A stretch of 62,000 nucleotides of DNA from Nymphaea colorata (lineage: Eukaryota > Streptophyta > Magnoliopsida > Nymphaeales > Nymphaeaceae), in NCBI RefSeq assembly GCF_008831285.2, contig NC_045142.1, forward strand, positions 9,915,952-9,977,951, read 5' to 3'. Of the stretch, positions 1 to 10,620 are shown piece after piece. The notes beneath the pieces were generated by a model. That model did not search any database, was not told the DNA's origin, and saw only the letters and a program-made list of their open reading frames with translations. Position 1 is the stretch's first letter. Each line of letters begins with the position of its first letter. The position numbers and the translations under genes were made by a program.

Positions 1-399
1 CATAAAGGAACTTCGAAATTTCTTCTTTTGATCCATCTCCATTTGAGGGACAAACTTTTCAGATACCAAATGGATAAAACCAATCCAGAAATACACCATC
101 CTGCTTTTTACTAGCTAAGGCAACGAAATATCTACCAGAGCTACTGCTATCGGAGAACAATTAGCTGATCTGGACTTGCAAATTGTTACAAATCACTCCT
201 TGGTGGAATTCAAGGAATTGGGAGAGAAGAAGCATTGACTAGGAATGAATGGTAATATGAAATTGGAAGGAGAAAAGATCTCAATTCTCAAAGACAGGAA
301 ACAACTCCATACAGAAAAGAGACCAAGCACACCAATAACTGTTGCCACAACGACCACTACTTAATGAAGGCGGATCATTTGAGCAGGTCTTAAACATCA
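1..399. other. 3' flank of the DUF1191 gene
   Basis: This stretch lies downstream of the stop codon of the minus-strand DUF1191 gene and probably includes its 3' untranslated region. It is AT-rich without microsatellites, and I see no other open frame or recognisable repeat in it. The poly(A) site could not be placed. Confidence 0.4.
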
Positions 400-1296
400 T
401 CAAACATATTCACTCTCTAAAACAGGAGATGTCCGAGTTCGTGGCGCTGTTGGCGCTCTAGTACTGCCAATTTCTGATACCCGCAGTGATTCTTCTTGGT
501 CAGACCGCCGTTCCATGGCTGCAAGCCTTGATGTCTTCCTCACTCTCAACAATGCTATTGCACATACACTTAGACCACCCATTACCACAAACCCACCAAT
601 TACAGAACCAACTGTGATCTTCCACACATTTGAAGATGGGTTAGTTGAAAGGCCAGAGGCCGAAGGGGTTAACTCAGCAACCACTGCAAAATGACCCTGT
701 TTGAAAGTTGAGCATGTCTGTGATGCAGACAGATTACTGTACTCTAACGAGCCATTCAAGTCAAATCGTACACATTTTGCTCTTGCTCCTTCAGGGACCT
801 TAACAGTTGTGAAATTGATGGAGATTGGTTCACTTGTAGCCATGAACATCAATTCTGATAAATTAGTAGCAGCAAGGTTTGATGCATTATAGGCCAGCAT
901 TCCCAGAACTGGAGAAATCAAGCTATAACCAGGGGCACGGTAATAAGTGGCAGACAAGTTACCCAGGTTCTGATAAACCAAAGCAAGCCGCAGAACATAG
1001 GGTTGCACACGAACTCCAGGCGGGAGATGAAATTCGAATAATTGAGCTCCCCTGCTCTTCAAACTACCACTGCGGAACCTAACAACCGATACTTTTACAC
1101 CATTGATAACTGAAGGAACAGATGCATTGTAGGTAATGCCCGTGAGTGGATGAACGAGAGCTTTGTAAGCATGATCCTGGAAAAGTGCATCCATATATCG
1201 AGCATCGACTGCCGAATATTGTACTTCTGCTCTGGTGGACACACATAAAATCCAGAGAAGAGCAACAGACTTAACAAGCCAACAAAGAAACCCCAT
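400..1296 (-). CDS. DUF1191 family membrane protein
   Basis: A 298-aa single-exon coding region. The N-terminus (residues 1-23) is hydrophobic and reads as a signal peptide ending near STRA|EV. Residues about 28-215 form the extracellular or luminal domain, with the family blocks RSGSLKSRG (75-83), LALVYQNLGN (104-113), PVLGMLAYNASNLAATNL (129-146) and CVRFDLNGSLE (175-185). Several N-glycosylation sequons are present, at about residues 57, 113, 137, 145, 161, 181 and 188. A single transmembrane helix spans about 226-251 and is followed by a basic, Ser/Thr-rich cytoplasmic tail that includes RVRK. These blocks match the plant-specific DUF1191 family as I know it, and the length is normal. The family's biochemical role is unknown. 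The start codon is the first ATG that gives the signal peptide. I see no frameshift or truncation. The assignment rests on motif recall, not on a database search. Confidence 0.88.
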   Translation of the reverse strand: MGFLCWLVKSVALLWILCVSTRAEVQYSAVDARYMDALFQDHAYKALVHPLTGITYNASVPSVINGVKVSVVRFRSGSLKSRGAQLFEFHLPPGVRVQPYVLRLALVYQNLGNLSATYYRAPGYSLISPVLGMLAYNASNLAATNLSELMFMATSEPISINFTTVKVPEGARAKCVRFDLNGSLEYSNLSASQTCSTFKQGHFAVVAELTPSASGLSTNPSSNVWKITVGSVIGGFVVMGGLSVCAIALLRVRKTSRLAAMERRSDQEESLRVSEIGSTRAPTAPRTRTSPVLESEYV

Positions 1297-2326
1297 TTAC
1301 TGCTCTCCGGAATCTCCAGGTCAACAAACAAAAGAAACAAATCAAAAACCAATCAAACGCAGATACAATCCGTCTTTGTCCTCACTTTTCCGGCCATTGT
1401 CCCAAGAAGAAACGAGCGAAAAAGTTGAACTGTGACCCCCAAGAAAATGGTACAGGAACTCCATTGTAGTCTTTGAGGCGATGCCTCTCCAACCACTCTC
1501 GTCACTGCTTTGTGGAAATCCAGACCTCAAGAAACTAACACACCCCTGGAAGGCAGTATCAGAAGTCCTTCAACCTATCAGATTAGGATTTTAGTGTTGA
1601 AAATCAAATTTCCCTTTTTTCTCAGCAAAAGACAGTTTCTTCAAACATTCTTCCTTCAACCGATTCACATGCACCACCAATTTTCAGCATCACCACTACC
1701 CACATTCTATTGAAATACAACATGCACGAAGATCCAAAGAAAATCAGAACCGAACATTCGCCACCAATCTTTAGCATATCCACTACTCATAATCCATTGA
1801 CAAGACGGCACCCATTCAAAATGCACTAGAGATTTCAACTCCCTTCAGAAGACGAAAACTGGGAAAAGGGTACCTCGAAGAAAATGCTCTAAAGAACTCC
1901 ACGCCTCCCTTTCACCAGTCAAAAAGAATATGAAAGAAAAATCCCCCCAAGAAGGCTTAAGAGAGAATACCAACCAAATCACTACTCTCTCCCCACAATG
2001 CACATCGGACTACCGTAAAAACTCCCACCAAGCGCACCAGCAGTCCCACCAAATGTTCCTCCGACGAAGCAGGAGAAGAGAAGCCCCAGAATCCTCAACA
2101 GGCTTCACCAGACCGGACGGTTTTGTGCTCGGAAAACCTGCAGAAACGGCATTAGATCCTCAGAGAACGACGAGAAAGAAGAAGAAGCCAGGAAGGGAGA
2201 ACCGCTCGAACAGTACCTATCTAGCTGGGGATCTTCCTCTTATTCTCGTTCTTCCCTTCGCCGAATCGCCGGAACCTTGGACCTCGCCGGGGGTCTCTGG
2301 CAGAGCCGAATGCTACATATAATAGT
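1297..2326 (-). promoter_or_regulatory. leader and promoter region of the DUF1191 gene
   Basis: About 1 kb upstream of the DUF1191 start codon. On the minus strand a TATA-like CTATTATATGTAGC lies at about 2312-2325, which would place transcription start near 2285 and give a long leader. The leader could hold an intron: a candidate donor GGTACC lies near 1868-1875, and candidate acceptors ending in AG lie within about 30 nt of the ATG. No splice pair can be proven. Plus-strand open frames across this stretch look like chance frames. Confidence 0.35.
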
Positions 2327-3000
2327 GACAACGAAGCCCAGTTGGAGGATTCAGCATACACGGAAGGGCCCGCTGGCTCTTTGCTGACTCTTTTATTTGA
2401 AATGACAATTTTAGCCCTGAGCAATTGCATCAAGTCCTTTTCCGTTAAAACCGGTTCTCCTTTTTCCGGAGTTCCCGGTGCTCGGATGTCGCAATCTGCC
2501 GGATGACATTTTCGAAGGAGATATGCAATCTGGACCGTCCATTTGACGCTAGGTGATCGATACCATTGTTCAAATCACTTGTACTAAGAACCGTTTGATC
2601 CAATAAACTGAAGTTTCTGATTGGAAAAATCTGGTTTACCGAAGTTACTGGATCTGCTCTTAGATCCAGATTGAGATCCAAACTTTCAAACCAAGGCTGT
2701 GGCACGTGGGCTCGAGCACGGTTGTTAATGGGTTGGATTTTAAAACTTAGCTAAGGAAAATATCGGCAACAAAGTTTTTTTATCTTCTCTTCATTTTATA
2801 TTGTAAATATTTGTTTTTTTCTTATGAATTGAAAGTTAAAAGAACTCGTTTAATGCAATTTTGTTATATTGGTTATACATCAATAGCAATAAGTATTTCA
2901 TTACTGTTCGGCTAAAAGTCGAAGTCTTCACCATTTGTTCTATTCTTCTAAAATATCAGTCATCTTGCAACTTGCATGTCAATGTCTTATTTAAACAAAG

Positions 3001-3005
<5 letters not shown>
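2327..3005. other. intergenic, no gene seen
   Basis: Upstream flank of the DUF1191 gene. There is an 86-codon minus frame at 2445-2705 with no recognisable domain. The second half becomes AT-rich and leads into the first (TA)n tract. Confidence 0.4.

Positions 3006-3073
<68 letters not shown>
3006..3073. repeat. (TA)n microsatellite
   Basis: An essentially perfect TA dinucleotide run of about 68 bp, without the CT or GA arms that flank most other TA tracts in this window. Confidence 0.97.
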
Positions 3074-3075
<2 letters not shown>

Positions 3076-4980
3076 TTTCTAAAACCAAGGAATTTAAGAT
3101 GGTTAAGTCTTAAAACCTTAAAAGATATAATTTGTCAACTGAGTTGCTTGGTTTTTTAAAAAACTAAAAAATTTGAATGTTTTACATTTATTTACATAAC
3201 ATGAATTTATAAGTTGAGAGGCAGGAGTTATAAATATGACAAAAAGAGAAGATATTATGACCTTGAGTTGCGTTCACGTGACGTTTCATGAGTGGGTGGG
3301 TGAGGAACATGCGTGAGACGGACGATTGGATGATGAATCACCTTGTATCGTTGATGCTTTTATATAGCTATGCTTTTATATAGCTTATATTTTATTCATT
3401 TAGCCTGAAACTTCGTGCTTTTTGTGGCCTTCCAAAGAGTGATCAGAAAGGCAGCACCTTTTCTCGCATAAACTGTCACACTGTATCCTTTGGATCGGAA
3501 CGGCAGCACCTTTCTTTTATAACACTAAAAAAAAAAATTATATACAATGTCACACTCTAAGTTTGTTTGGGCTTTTAAACTTTTGTGAATATTTCATATT
3601 ATTATTCATTTCCTTCATCTTCCAACATATTGGGCATTCTTTCATGCAGGGGGTTACATTTTTCACAGTTAGAGGTAAGGTAAGATATGCATGGATCGTG
3701 ACTCCACCTTAATTTTTTTTTAATTTATATATAAATTTTAGAAAATTTTACTTATTTTATATAAAAATTTTAAAATATAATATTTCGGCTCTAGTCAAAA
3801 TTTAAGAACTTTAATCACCCCCCTCCCCCTCATAAAAAATTTTTGACTCGGTCTAACTCAATATCAATACCTATTCTTTAAGTACAGGGAGTTGACACCA
3901 CTAAAACTCGACACGCTTAGCAACCTCTCCTCTATCTCATCCATGTAAAACTTTGTTTGTTTGTTTTTTTTTTTTTATTTGACTAAAAACATAAACATCT
4001 TGGAGGATGACAATCCACTGCCCAAAAAAGAAGAGCTAAAACCACTTTTTTCGCTTTTAGGGTTTAAGGTTATGTTTATCCAGTGATGACAGGAGTAGAG
4101 TGAAGGATTAAGGACCTAATCGCAATGCAACAATTTTTTAACCCCTCATATTTTGAAAAAAAAAAAATTATACTTCTACTTTAGAAAATTTTTAATTTTG
4201 CGTATGTAAATTCTGGAAAGCATATCTAAAAATGAGAATTTATGATTATTTTGAAAAAACATAAATGAGAGAATACATAAAAACTACTTCAAAATAAAGA
4301 ACTTCATGAGATTTAAAGAATAGCTAAAGGCGGACAGGTGACACCTTTAAAACCGGCTTTGATACCAGTCAGCTGCGTCAGACAATTATGACACGCATAA
4401 TGGGTGTCACATGGTTTTTTTTTTCCCCCCCAAATACACGTGTCAAGTTGTTATTGGCAATAGCAAGTGGGTCCCAATTAGTGGGAAAAGTAGAAATAAA
4501 TATTGTTGCATTACGACTAGGCCCCATGGAGTCTTATATAATTCAATATTTGTCTTATATTTAAACTCAAATCATTGAATTTAATAAATAACATTCAATT
4601 AGTAAATAATATGTGGATACTATACTTGATTGCATGTCGAATTTGGGATGTTATTTTATTTTATCATATTTTATGTTGGAGACCAAATCAAATTTCGAGT
4701 CAAAATTATGTAGTGCCTGATCACACTAAAAGGGCTTCTTTTATGATAATTCCATAATTTCATTTCATACCAACGTAATTTCTCCTCAAACTGAAGTGTA
4801 ACCAAAGTTCCAAGTTTCACTTTCATAATTCCATAAACAAAATACCTTGTTTGTTTAACAATTTCAATTTCTTCAAAATTAAGTATTTTGATTCTAGAAT
4901 TTGGTATATCAAACGCCCCCTTACAGTAAAATGATTTATTGGTTACTCATGCTATTGTTCTCGACTGTTCTCACTCAATA
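3074..4980. other. intergenic, AT-rich, repeat fragments
   Basis: No gene is seen. Two things stand out. First, a 16-bp direct repeat ATGCTTTTATATAGCT is duplicated back to back near 3354-3386. Second, about 3690-3860 resembles the family also seen at 7960-8130, 30222-30413 and 45273-45345, with a CCCCCCTCCCCCTC stretch, then AAAATTTTTGACTCGG, which is the complement of a GGAGCCAAAAATTTT-type end. Confidence 0.35.
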
Positions 4981-4984
4981 ATGG

Positions 4985-5165
4985 TGAAGATAGGACGATC
5001 CCTTATCACAGCAGGTAAAGTAGCCGGTCACGGGTTCGAATCACATAGGTGTAAACCCTCGTGTACAAATGAGTTGGAACCGGTCTACTGGTGTATGTGC
5101 ATTGCATGTTTCACACTAATCACCAAAGCTGCCCAGTCCTCGAATCTTGCATACCAAGGTTTTTA
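4985..5165 (+). mobile_element. SINE-like element, family A copy 1
   Basis: A tRNA-derived head is suggested by the B-box-like GGTTCGAATC at 5033-5042. The sequence after it aligns by eye with a second copy at 7780-7960: both carry GGTCA...TTCGA...ACATGG/ACATAGG, then a CCTC/T..TGT stretch and GTCTACTGG versus GTGTACTAG. The element ends in a short T-run near 5160. It is not a tRNA gene because no acceptor stem or cloverleaf can be drawn. The exact ends and target duplication are unknown. Confidence 0.5.
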
Positions 5166-5190
5166 AAACATTGTTTGATTGAAATGTTCT

Positions 5191-5208
5191 CTCTCTCTCT
5201 CTCTCTAC
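5191..5208. repeat. (CT)n microsatellite
   Basis: A short pure CT run just upstream of the hAT-type MITE. Confidence 0.9.
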
Positions 5209-5233
5209 TTAACAAACCTCCATGCCATGACGG

Positions 5234-5765
5234 TAGGGGTGAACAACAAGTCGAGCTACTCGAGCTTGACTCATTAAAGCTCAGTTTGTGAACAAGTTCG
5301 AGCTGAATAATTTGCGTAATGAGTCGAGCTCGAGTTTATGAGTCGACTCGTTTAAATAATCGAGTTGAGTTCGAGCTCAACATATAACTACCAAGTCGAG
5401 CTCAAGCCTTAATCGAGTTTGTCGAGCCTTAATCAAGTCGATATATTCAAATTAGTTTACAAGTTTGTCGAGCTTTAATCGAGTCGAGCTCGAGCTCAAC
5501 ACATAACAATGCATATCGATTCCATTCAAACGAGTTTGTTGAGTCTTAATCGAGTTGAGCTCGAGCTCAACATGTAACGAAGAATATCAATTCTATTCAA
5601 ACGAGTTTATCAGGCCTTAATCGAGTCAAGCTTGAGCTCAACACGTAACTGCCGAGTCGAGTTCGAGCTGCTTCCGTTGAGCTATTCTCGAGCTCGAGGT
5701 TTCATTAGTCGAGCGGAGCTCGAGCTGACTTAACTCAGGTTCGACTCGACTCGTGTTTACCCCTA
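5234..5765. mobile_element. complete hAT-type MITE with 8-bp target duplication
   Basis: A 532-bp non-autonomous DNA transposon. The left end reads TAGGGGTGAACAACAAGTCG and the right end, reverse-complemented, reads TAGGGGTAAACACGAGTCG, so the terminal inverted repeats match well for about 20 bp. The flanks are CATGACGG (5226-5233) and CATGGCGG (5766-5773), an 8-bp target site duplication with one mismatch. TAGGG ends plus an 8-bp duplication fit the hAT superfamily. The body is dominated by GAGCTCGAGCT motifs and contains at least three tandem units of about 71 bp starting at 5477, 5548 and 5619, with a decayed earlier unit near 5411. It has no coding capacity. Confidence 0.85.
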
Positions 5766-5773
5766 CATGGCGG

Positions 5774-6794
5774 TGGACGATGGTAAGTCTCTCTCTCTCT
5801 TCCTTTCTATGAGTGTGCGCGCCTGGTGGTTCCCGTGAGAATTTCTCACGCTGATCACAGATCTGCATCTGAGATCAGAGGGGTCGGATCTCAAAAGCAA
5901 GCAGTTTTTTCCCTATTGACGATTTAAAATCCCAGGTTTTGAGATCCAACGTTTGCTAAAACCATGGATTTCACCCAGAGCCTAGAATATCAATCAAACA
6001 CGGCCTAATGAAATGGGGAGAAGGGAAAAATGGCCTCAACATTCATTTTTGATGGAGGGACAACTAAGAAAATTTGATAACTATAGTGTGAGAATGACTT
6101 TGGAATAGTTTCATAACAAAAATTAAGAAACATAATTCATAGCCATTCATATATAAGTCCTTTATTACCTTGCTACTTGGTTCCCATGTTGAAGCTAAGA
6201 ACACTACTTGGTTCCCATGTTGTAGCTACAAGAACACTATTTTCTTGGTTCACAAAATATAGTGATTATGTCCAGAATTTGATTGTTGGTTTTAGAATGT
6301 TCATGATCATGTCAGGAGATATGGTTGTGTGTTTGGCTCGAGATGCACTGAAATATGTGGCAGTGGTGGAACCAAAAATTTTTTATTGAAAGATATTGAT
6401 TAAAAGAATCTTAAACTCTTAAGTAAATGGTTGATAGCACAAGAAATTTTCTTGTTAAGATACTTATTTTAATTTTTTTATTTTTAAATAAAGAATAAAT
6501 GCGACTTTTGAAGTCCATTTCTTCTCTATGGAAACCTAAAAGAGGCATATAAATAAGAGAATTTTGTCATTCAAAGGATGAACTTTTATATGAACTCAAA
6601 AAACCGCCTTATATGTAAATCTTGGGTGAGTAGGAAGAGTATTTTATCTCACTCAATAATAGAAGAAAATTTTCATTATTTCCTTCCATCCCTTCAGGGT
6701 ACCAATTTTTTTTATTGAATAATAATATATATTTTATTATTAAAAATATCTTATATTCAAAAAAATTATTTTATATTTAAAAAATATTTTATAT
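5774..6794. other. intergenic, no gene seen
   Basis: There is a CT-rich patch right after the MITE, then AT-rich DNA. Around 6177-6230 the phrase TTGGTTCCCATGTTG and its surroundings occur twice, a local direct duplication of about 35 bp. Near 6362-6420 GTGGTGGAACCAAAAATTTT looks like an end of the GGGCGGAGCC-type repeat family described at 7960. Confidence 0.35.
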
Positions 6795-6912
6795 TTTTAA
6801 TAAGGCCAGGCCTGGACCAGGCTCGGATATCGGGCCCTGGGCTCGGGCTCGGGTTGCGGCCATGGGGTCGACCTGGGTTCGACTCTTATGGGGCCAACCC
6901 GATGCCCAGGTC
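6795..6912. mobile_element. fragment of GC-rich MITE family (GATGCCCAGG end)
   Basis: A GC-rich island in AT-rich DNA ending CCAACCCGATGCCCAGG near 6894-6910. The same terminal string recurs at 10600-10616 and, as CCGACCGGATGCCCATG, at 12381-12397. The preceding AT-rich ATTATTAAAAATAT core also recurs near 12250. I read this as a copy of one MITE family whose left end is unclear. Confidence 0.5.
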
Positions 6913-7470
6913 TACATGTCTCTCATGTAACAGCATTAAAGGCATTAATGACCCTGATAAAGATCAAATATCAAGAAAGATTGGCAACACACGATCAGTT
7001 ACCAAATGCTATTGGGAAAAGGATATATTTATTGTAACTGCTCTTTATGTTTAAGAGAAATCTTTTGAAACTCTTTTGAAGTTCATTATAAATACTAAGT
7101 CATTATGCACTATCGGCTAAGGCTGAAATCTAATGTTATCAAATGTAGCCTTTCTATTTAGAAGGATATTCAAGATACAATTGGAGACTTAAAGTTAAAT
7201 TAAATTATGAGTAAATTGCACATAGTTTCGCCTTAATTTAGAATACACATGACATGCCTCCACATAAGGACAATGTCCAGTATCCTAACCTACATTAGTG
7301 CATGTCTTGATTCTTCAAAGTTGTGAATTGGGACAAAAGCGTGGTAGAAATGAACCTTAAGGTAGAGGTGGAGACACCTTGAATAGGCCGAAGCCCTTCC
7401 TCTCCTTACTCCCACCCCTGAGATCTACGGATGTTTGAGGACTTGGGTAGGAAACGGGACACTCATCACT
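6913..7470. other. intergenic, no gene seen
   Basis: Low-complexity plant intergenic DNA between a MITE fragment and the organelle rRNA fragment. No frame or repeat is recognised. Confidence 0.35.
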
Positions 7471-7600
7471 CACAAAGTTGTTCATCTACCTTTTGTAGTC
7501 TAAAGTGAGACAGTTCGGTTCCTATCTACCGTTGGTGTTAAAGGGAAAACTGCGAGGAGCCAACCCTAGTACGAGAGGACTGAGTTGGGCCAACCTTTGA
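7471..7600 (+). pseudogene. organelle large-subunit rRNA fragment (nuclear insertion)
   Basis: This fragment carries the nearly invariant sarcin-ricin loop AGTACGAGAGGAC at about 7568-7580. It is preceded by GAGACAGTTCGGTTCCTATC (7507-7526) and a GGAGCCAACCC stretch, which is the bacterial/organelle 23S-type order of domain VI. Upstream CAAAGTTGTTCATCTACC also looks rRNA-derived. Homology stops within about 130 bp, so this is a transferred fragment and not a gene. From memory the wording resembles plant mitochondrial 26S rRNA more than plastid 23S rRNA, but I am not certain which organelle it came from. Confidence 0.75.
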
Positions 7601-7779
7601 ATTGCACTCATAAGAATTGAATTGACAACTGAACTTTCACTAGTTTGCTCCTCGAGGCAACTACTCTATAAGTGAATTTAGCATTTTTTTTAATCTATTA
7701 TTAACATTATTAGTATACTTTGATTTCAAACATACTTAAAACACAAATAACTACATTTGTCATTCTAAAAGTGAAAGAT

Positions 7780-7960
7780 GTTCCTTGCTCCAAAGGGCTT
7801 GGCACACTGACTGGTAGTTGGCAGGTCAGTAGTTCGAGTGACATGGGGGGCAACCTCTTTGTGCCAATTGGATGGAGTCAGTGTACTAGTTAACACAAAC
7901 ACACATTAAGTGCACCACACCTGGGTAGGGTAGTTTTGGCTTTCACTCCAGTGGTAGCAA
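7780..7960 (+). mobile_element. SINE-like element, family A copy 2
   Basis: An A-box-like stretch TTGGCACACTGACTGGTAG at about 7800-7817 is followed by the B-box-like TAGTTCGAGT at 7830-7839. The downstream 100 bp align by eye with the copy at 4985-5165. Two copies 3 kb apart, both with tRNA-like promoter boxes, support a SINE over a chance match. The ends are not defined. Confidence 0.45.
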
Positions 7961-8131
7961 GGGCGGAGCCAGGATTGTTTTTAAGGGTGGGCCAAACAGT
8001 CCAACTTCGGACCTGAGTAGCATCAAACTGAACCCGAATCTAAAAAACACATTGCATAACTAAAATTTTTTAATTTTTTCAATGTATTTTTTTTTAATTT
8101 GTTGGGGTGGGGCCATGACCTAGGTGCCCCC
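7960..8131. mobile_element. GGGCGGAGCC-type repeat, copy
   Basis: It begins AAGGGCGGAGCCAGGATTGT, has an AT-rich centre, and ends GGTGGGGCCATGACCTAGG plus a C-rich run. The copy at 30222-30413 has the same ends and a GGGTAATATA/AAATTGAAAATTT-like centre but in mirrored order, as expected for an element with similar inverted ends. Partial copies lie near 3690-3860 and 45273-45345. Confidence 0.45.
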
Positions 8132-8869
8132 CCTCCTGAGTGGTAGAATACTGTTAGTGTTCACCTAAACGACGCGTCTTCAAGCAGGTATGTCCTTTTT
8201 TGCTCTAGTCCAAAGAATAATCATTAGCATAGATAGGTTCAACACAAGTGTTTCTTTTTAATAATCATAGATTGCTCCATGTCTTTGATAAGTAAATCAT
8301 AATTTTGCAACTTGTAGAGTGCTAATACAATGAGAGCCATTGGTTTTCTGCTCCTGATCAATTTTCCTTTTGACATATTTGCATGTACGAGATGAAAATC
8401 ATGTGCAATAAATGTAAGAATTCACAACACATCAAAGCTAAATTATGTATCCCCCGTGCTCCTCTTTTCCCTTTTTCCGGTGCTTCTTGGCTCCAGGGCT
8501 GCATCAATGCCTGTGATAAAGTCGGTGCACTTTCTCACTCTAGCTTGATAAGGCACATCAAAAGAAAAATATGAACTAAAGTATGAATTTTTATAAATAA
8601 AAACTTGTGTTAGATTTGATTTTATCACTAAAAATGATTGTATTTTAAGTCGAGATCATGTGTCCAACCAGTATTAAATATAATTCGTTTAATATGATTT
8701 TCGATGATTCTCGTGGGGCTGTCCTACATAGTTGGACCTAGGTCCAACCATTAAATTAAACTTTCATAGAGTGGGCACCGTGGGATGTATGGTCCATGAC
8801 TCTGGTCTGGATGTCCAAAGACAAGGAGGTGCGAAGCCCTAGGTAAACCTACCATATATCTTTTAACTT
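8132..8869. other. intergenic, no gene seen
   Basis: Ordinary AT-rich DNA. The small frames at 8383-8574 and 8443-8628 overlap on opposite strands and show no domain. Confidence 0.35.
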
Positions 8870-9003
8870 TGGTGTTACTTTTGCCACCATTTGGTGGCTC
8901 AAAGGAATAGCATACTAAAGCATGATATTGCCACAAGATTTGAATCACTGACCGGTTGAGTGTCAACTGTTTTGCCGGCCAGTTGTGCTACGACCCTTGA
9001 GAC
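8870..9003 (-). mobile_element. SINE-like element, family B copy 1
   Basis: Read on the minus strand, an A box TAGCACAACTGG (8979-8990) precedes a B box GATTCAAATC (8937-8946), followed by CTTGTGGCAATATCATGC. The same B box and following 25 bp recur at 61805-61839, also on the minus strand. The A-box-to-B-box spacing of about 33 bp is in the range of tRNA-derived SINEs. There is no cloverleaf, so it is not a tRNA. Confidence 0.6.
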
Positions 9004-10000
9004 ACATCTTTCTAATTAACATACATTCTATTTAGAATGACATGCATCCGCAATTGGATTAGTAGACTAAATTCGAGTAACATTTGGAATTTCGGGTTCC
9101 ATTTGGATATGGGTTTGTGTATGATCCATAAATGAATTAGGCTTCTCCCTGAATATTAAGACGATTTTTATGTCCAGATTTTCTTGACATTTTAGTTCCC
9201 CAATTAAGGTTTAGTAGATATTGTGCTTTTCTATTAGATCTGCGAACTTCAAAAATGGTCTTCGTTTGGTTTTCCATCACATATCCATATCCAACATGGA
9301 CTGGATTATACTTTATGATTGTAGCATGGGCATTCACAATTGAGATTCAAATACGAATACCATATCTAAATCTGATTTTAAAATTCACAATTCAAATGTG
9401 GACAGTTGGGGCCACGCCTTAGGTTTTGAAAATTTAAATTTTACCATTTAAAATATTTACAAATTCTAGTCCTTATAAAAATGTTGAAATATATAATCAG
9501 CCCCTTCTAAAAATCTTCTGGAATTTTTATTTAGTGATACCATCTATTGCCTTCAACCTCGTTAAAAAAAAAAGGTCTCCATTAACGCCTTTGTTTATAA
9601 CTAAATCTAAGTATGGTTCTTCAAGGCTCGATCGAATCCAAACCGCATTATGATATGTTAATTACTGACTTTGAATAGATGTTGGATAGAGAATATTTAT
9701 TTAAAATTAACCTGGATCCAATCTGATCAGAAATTTATTTGATACATAATTTGAATCCAAATCCAATCAGATCTCCTTTCTTAGTTCAAAATGATCTGAT
9801 ATCTTAATTAAATATGAAATTTTTTCTATATCCAATTTTTTTTTTATGCATTTTGGACGGATATGATGACCCTCCATTAACATCCTGTGGATCTGAGTTA
9901 ATATCTGAGGTTCCAAATAAATTATGACCCACTTGCACTATTAAAGTCACAATCCGGTCGAGATGAGCTGATGCGGACCGATAAGAGTCGGCTCCAGTTG
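9004..10000. other. intergenic, no gene seen
   Basis: AT-rich DNA with scattered GGATAT, GAATCC and ATCCAAT strings of the kind that fill decayed plant MITEs. No frame or boundary can be defined. Confidence 0.3.
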
Positions 10001-10620
10001 ACCTGACATCTGAAACCCGAGCTCGTACCTAATACTTGATACCCGAGCTCGGACCCATTTTGATTAAAAAAAAAAACATAAATAATTGTTGAATATAAAA
10101 TATTTTTTTTGAATATAAAAATATTTTTATATATTATTAAATGAAAGCAAATCGGGCCAAATCCGACTCAAACGGGCCGGATACCAGGTACCTCTCGGGC
10201 ACGCGGCCCTTTGCGAAGGCTTAGATGTGAACCAATATTAACAACACCGACAAATTCCCTTATGCCCTCCAATCCAGGGGTCCACCTAATGAAATTTTTC
10301 AAGTAGGGAAGCGACTGGGTCAAGTCAAGACAATTAAATAGACCTCAGTCAAGTCTAATTGGATCTTCTAATTTCATAAATGACAAAACTCATGCACTAG
10401 ATTGGACCCATTTGCAACCCCTAACGTCAACACACGGATCCTCCTTCACCGATATTTAAAGGCGTGTCAGAGACGTTCTTACAATCTTATCTGTCAAACT
10501 GACGGGCCGGTAAAAGTTTTGTCATCAATGTATTAAAATGTATTAAAAGGTGAATATGGATGTCAGGCCGCCTGGGGTCCGACTCGTTATCGGGCCAGGC
10601 CGACCCGATGCCCAGGCTTA
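10001..10620. mobile_element. GC-rich MITE-like fragments
   Basis: Two GC-rich blocks (about 10010-10060 and 10150-10220, with CCCGAGCTCG and ACGGGCCGGATACC) bracket an AT-rich core, resembling inverted ends of one element. A separate right-end fragment lies at 10557-10620, reading GATGTCAGGCCGCC then GGCCGACCCGATGCCCAGG. It aligns along about 60 bp with 12338-12397. Confidence 0.4.

Noticed and set aside
1930-2322. 130-codon plus-strand frame
   Set aside because: It lies antisense in the leader of the DUF1191 gene, and has no domain.
2861-3082. Open frame ending in repeated YI residues
   Set aside because: It is produced by the (TA)n tract.
4985-5060. Possible tRNA gene because of GGTTCGAATC
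   Set aside because: No acceptor stem, D arm or anticodon arm can be formed; it fits a SINE head better.
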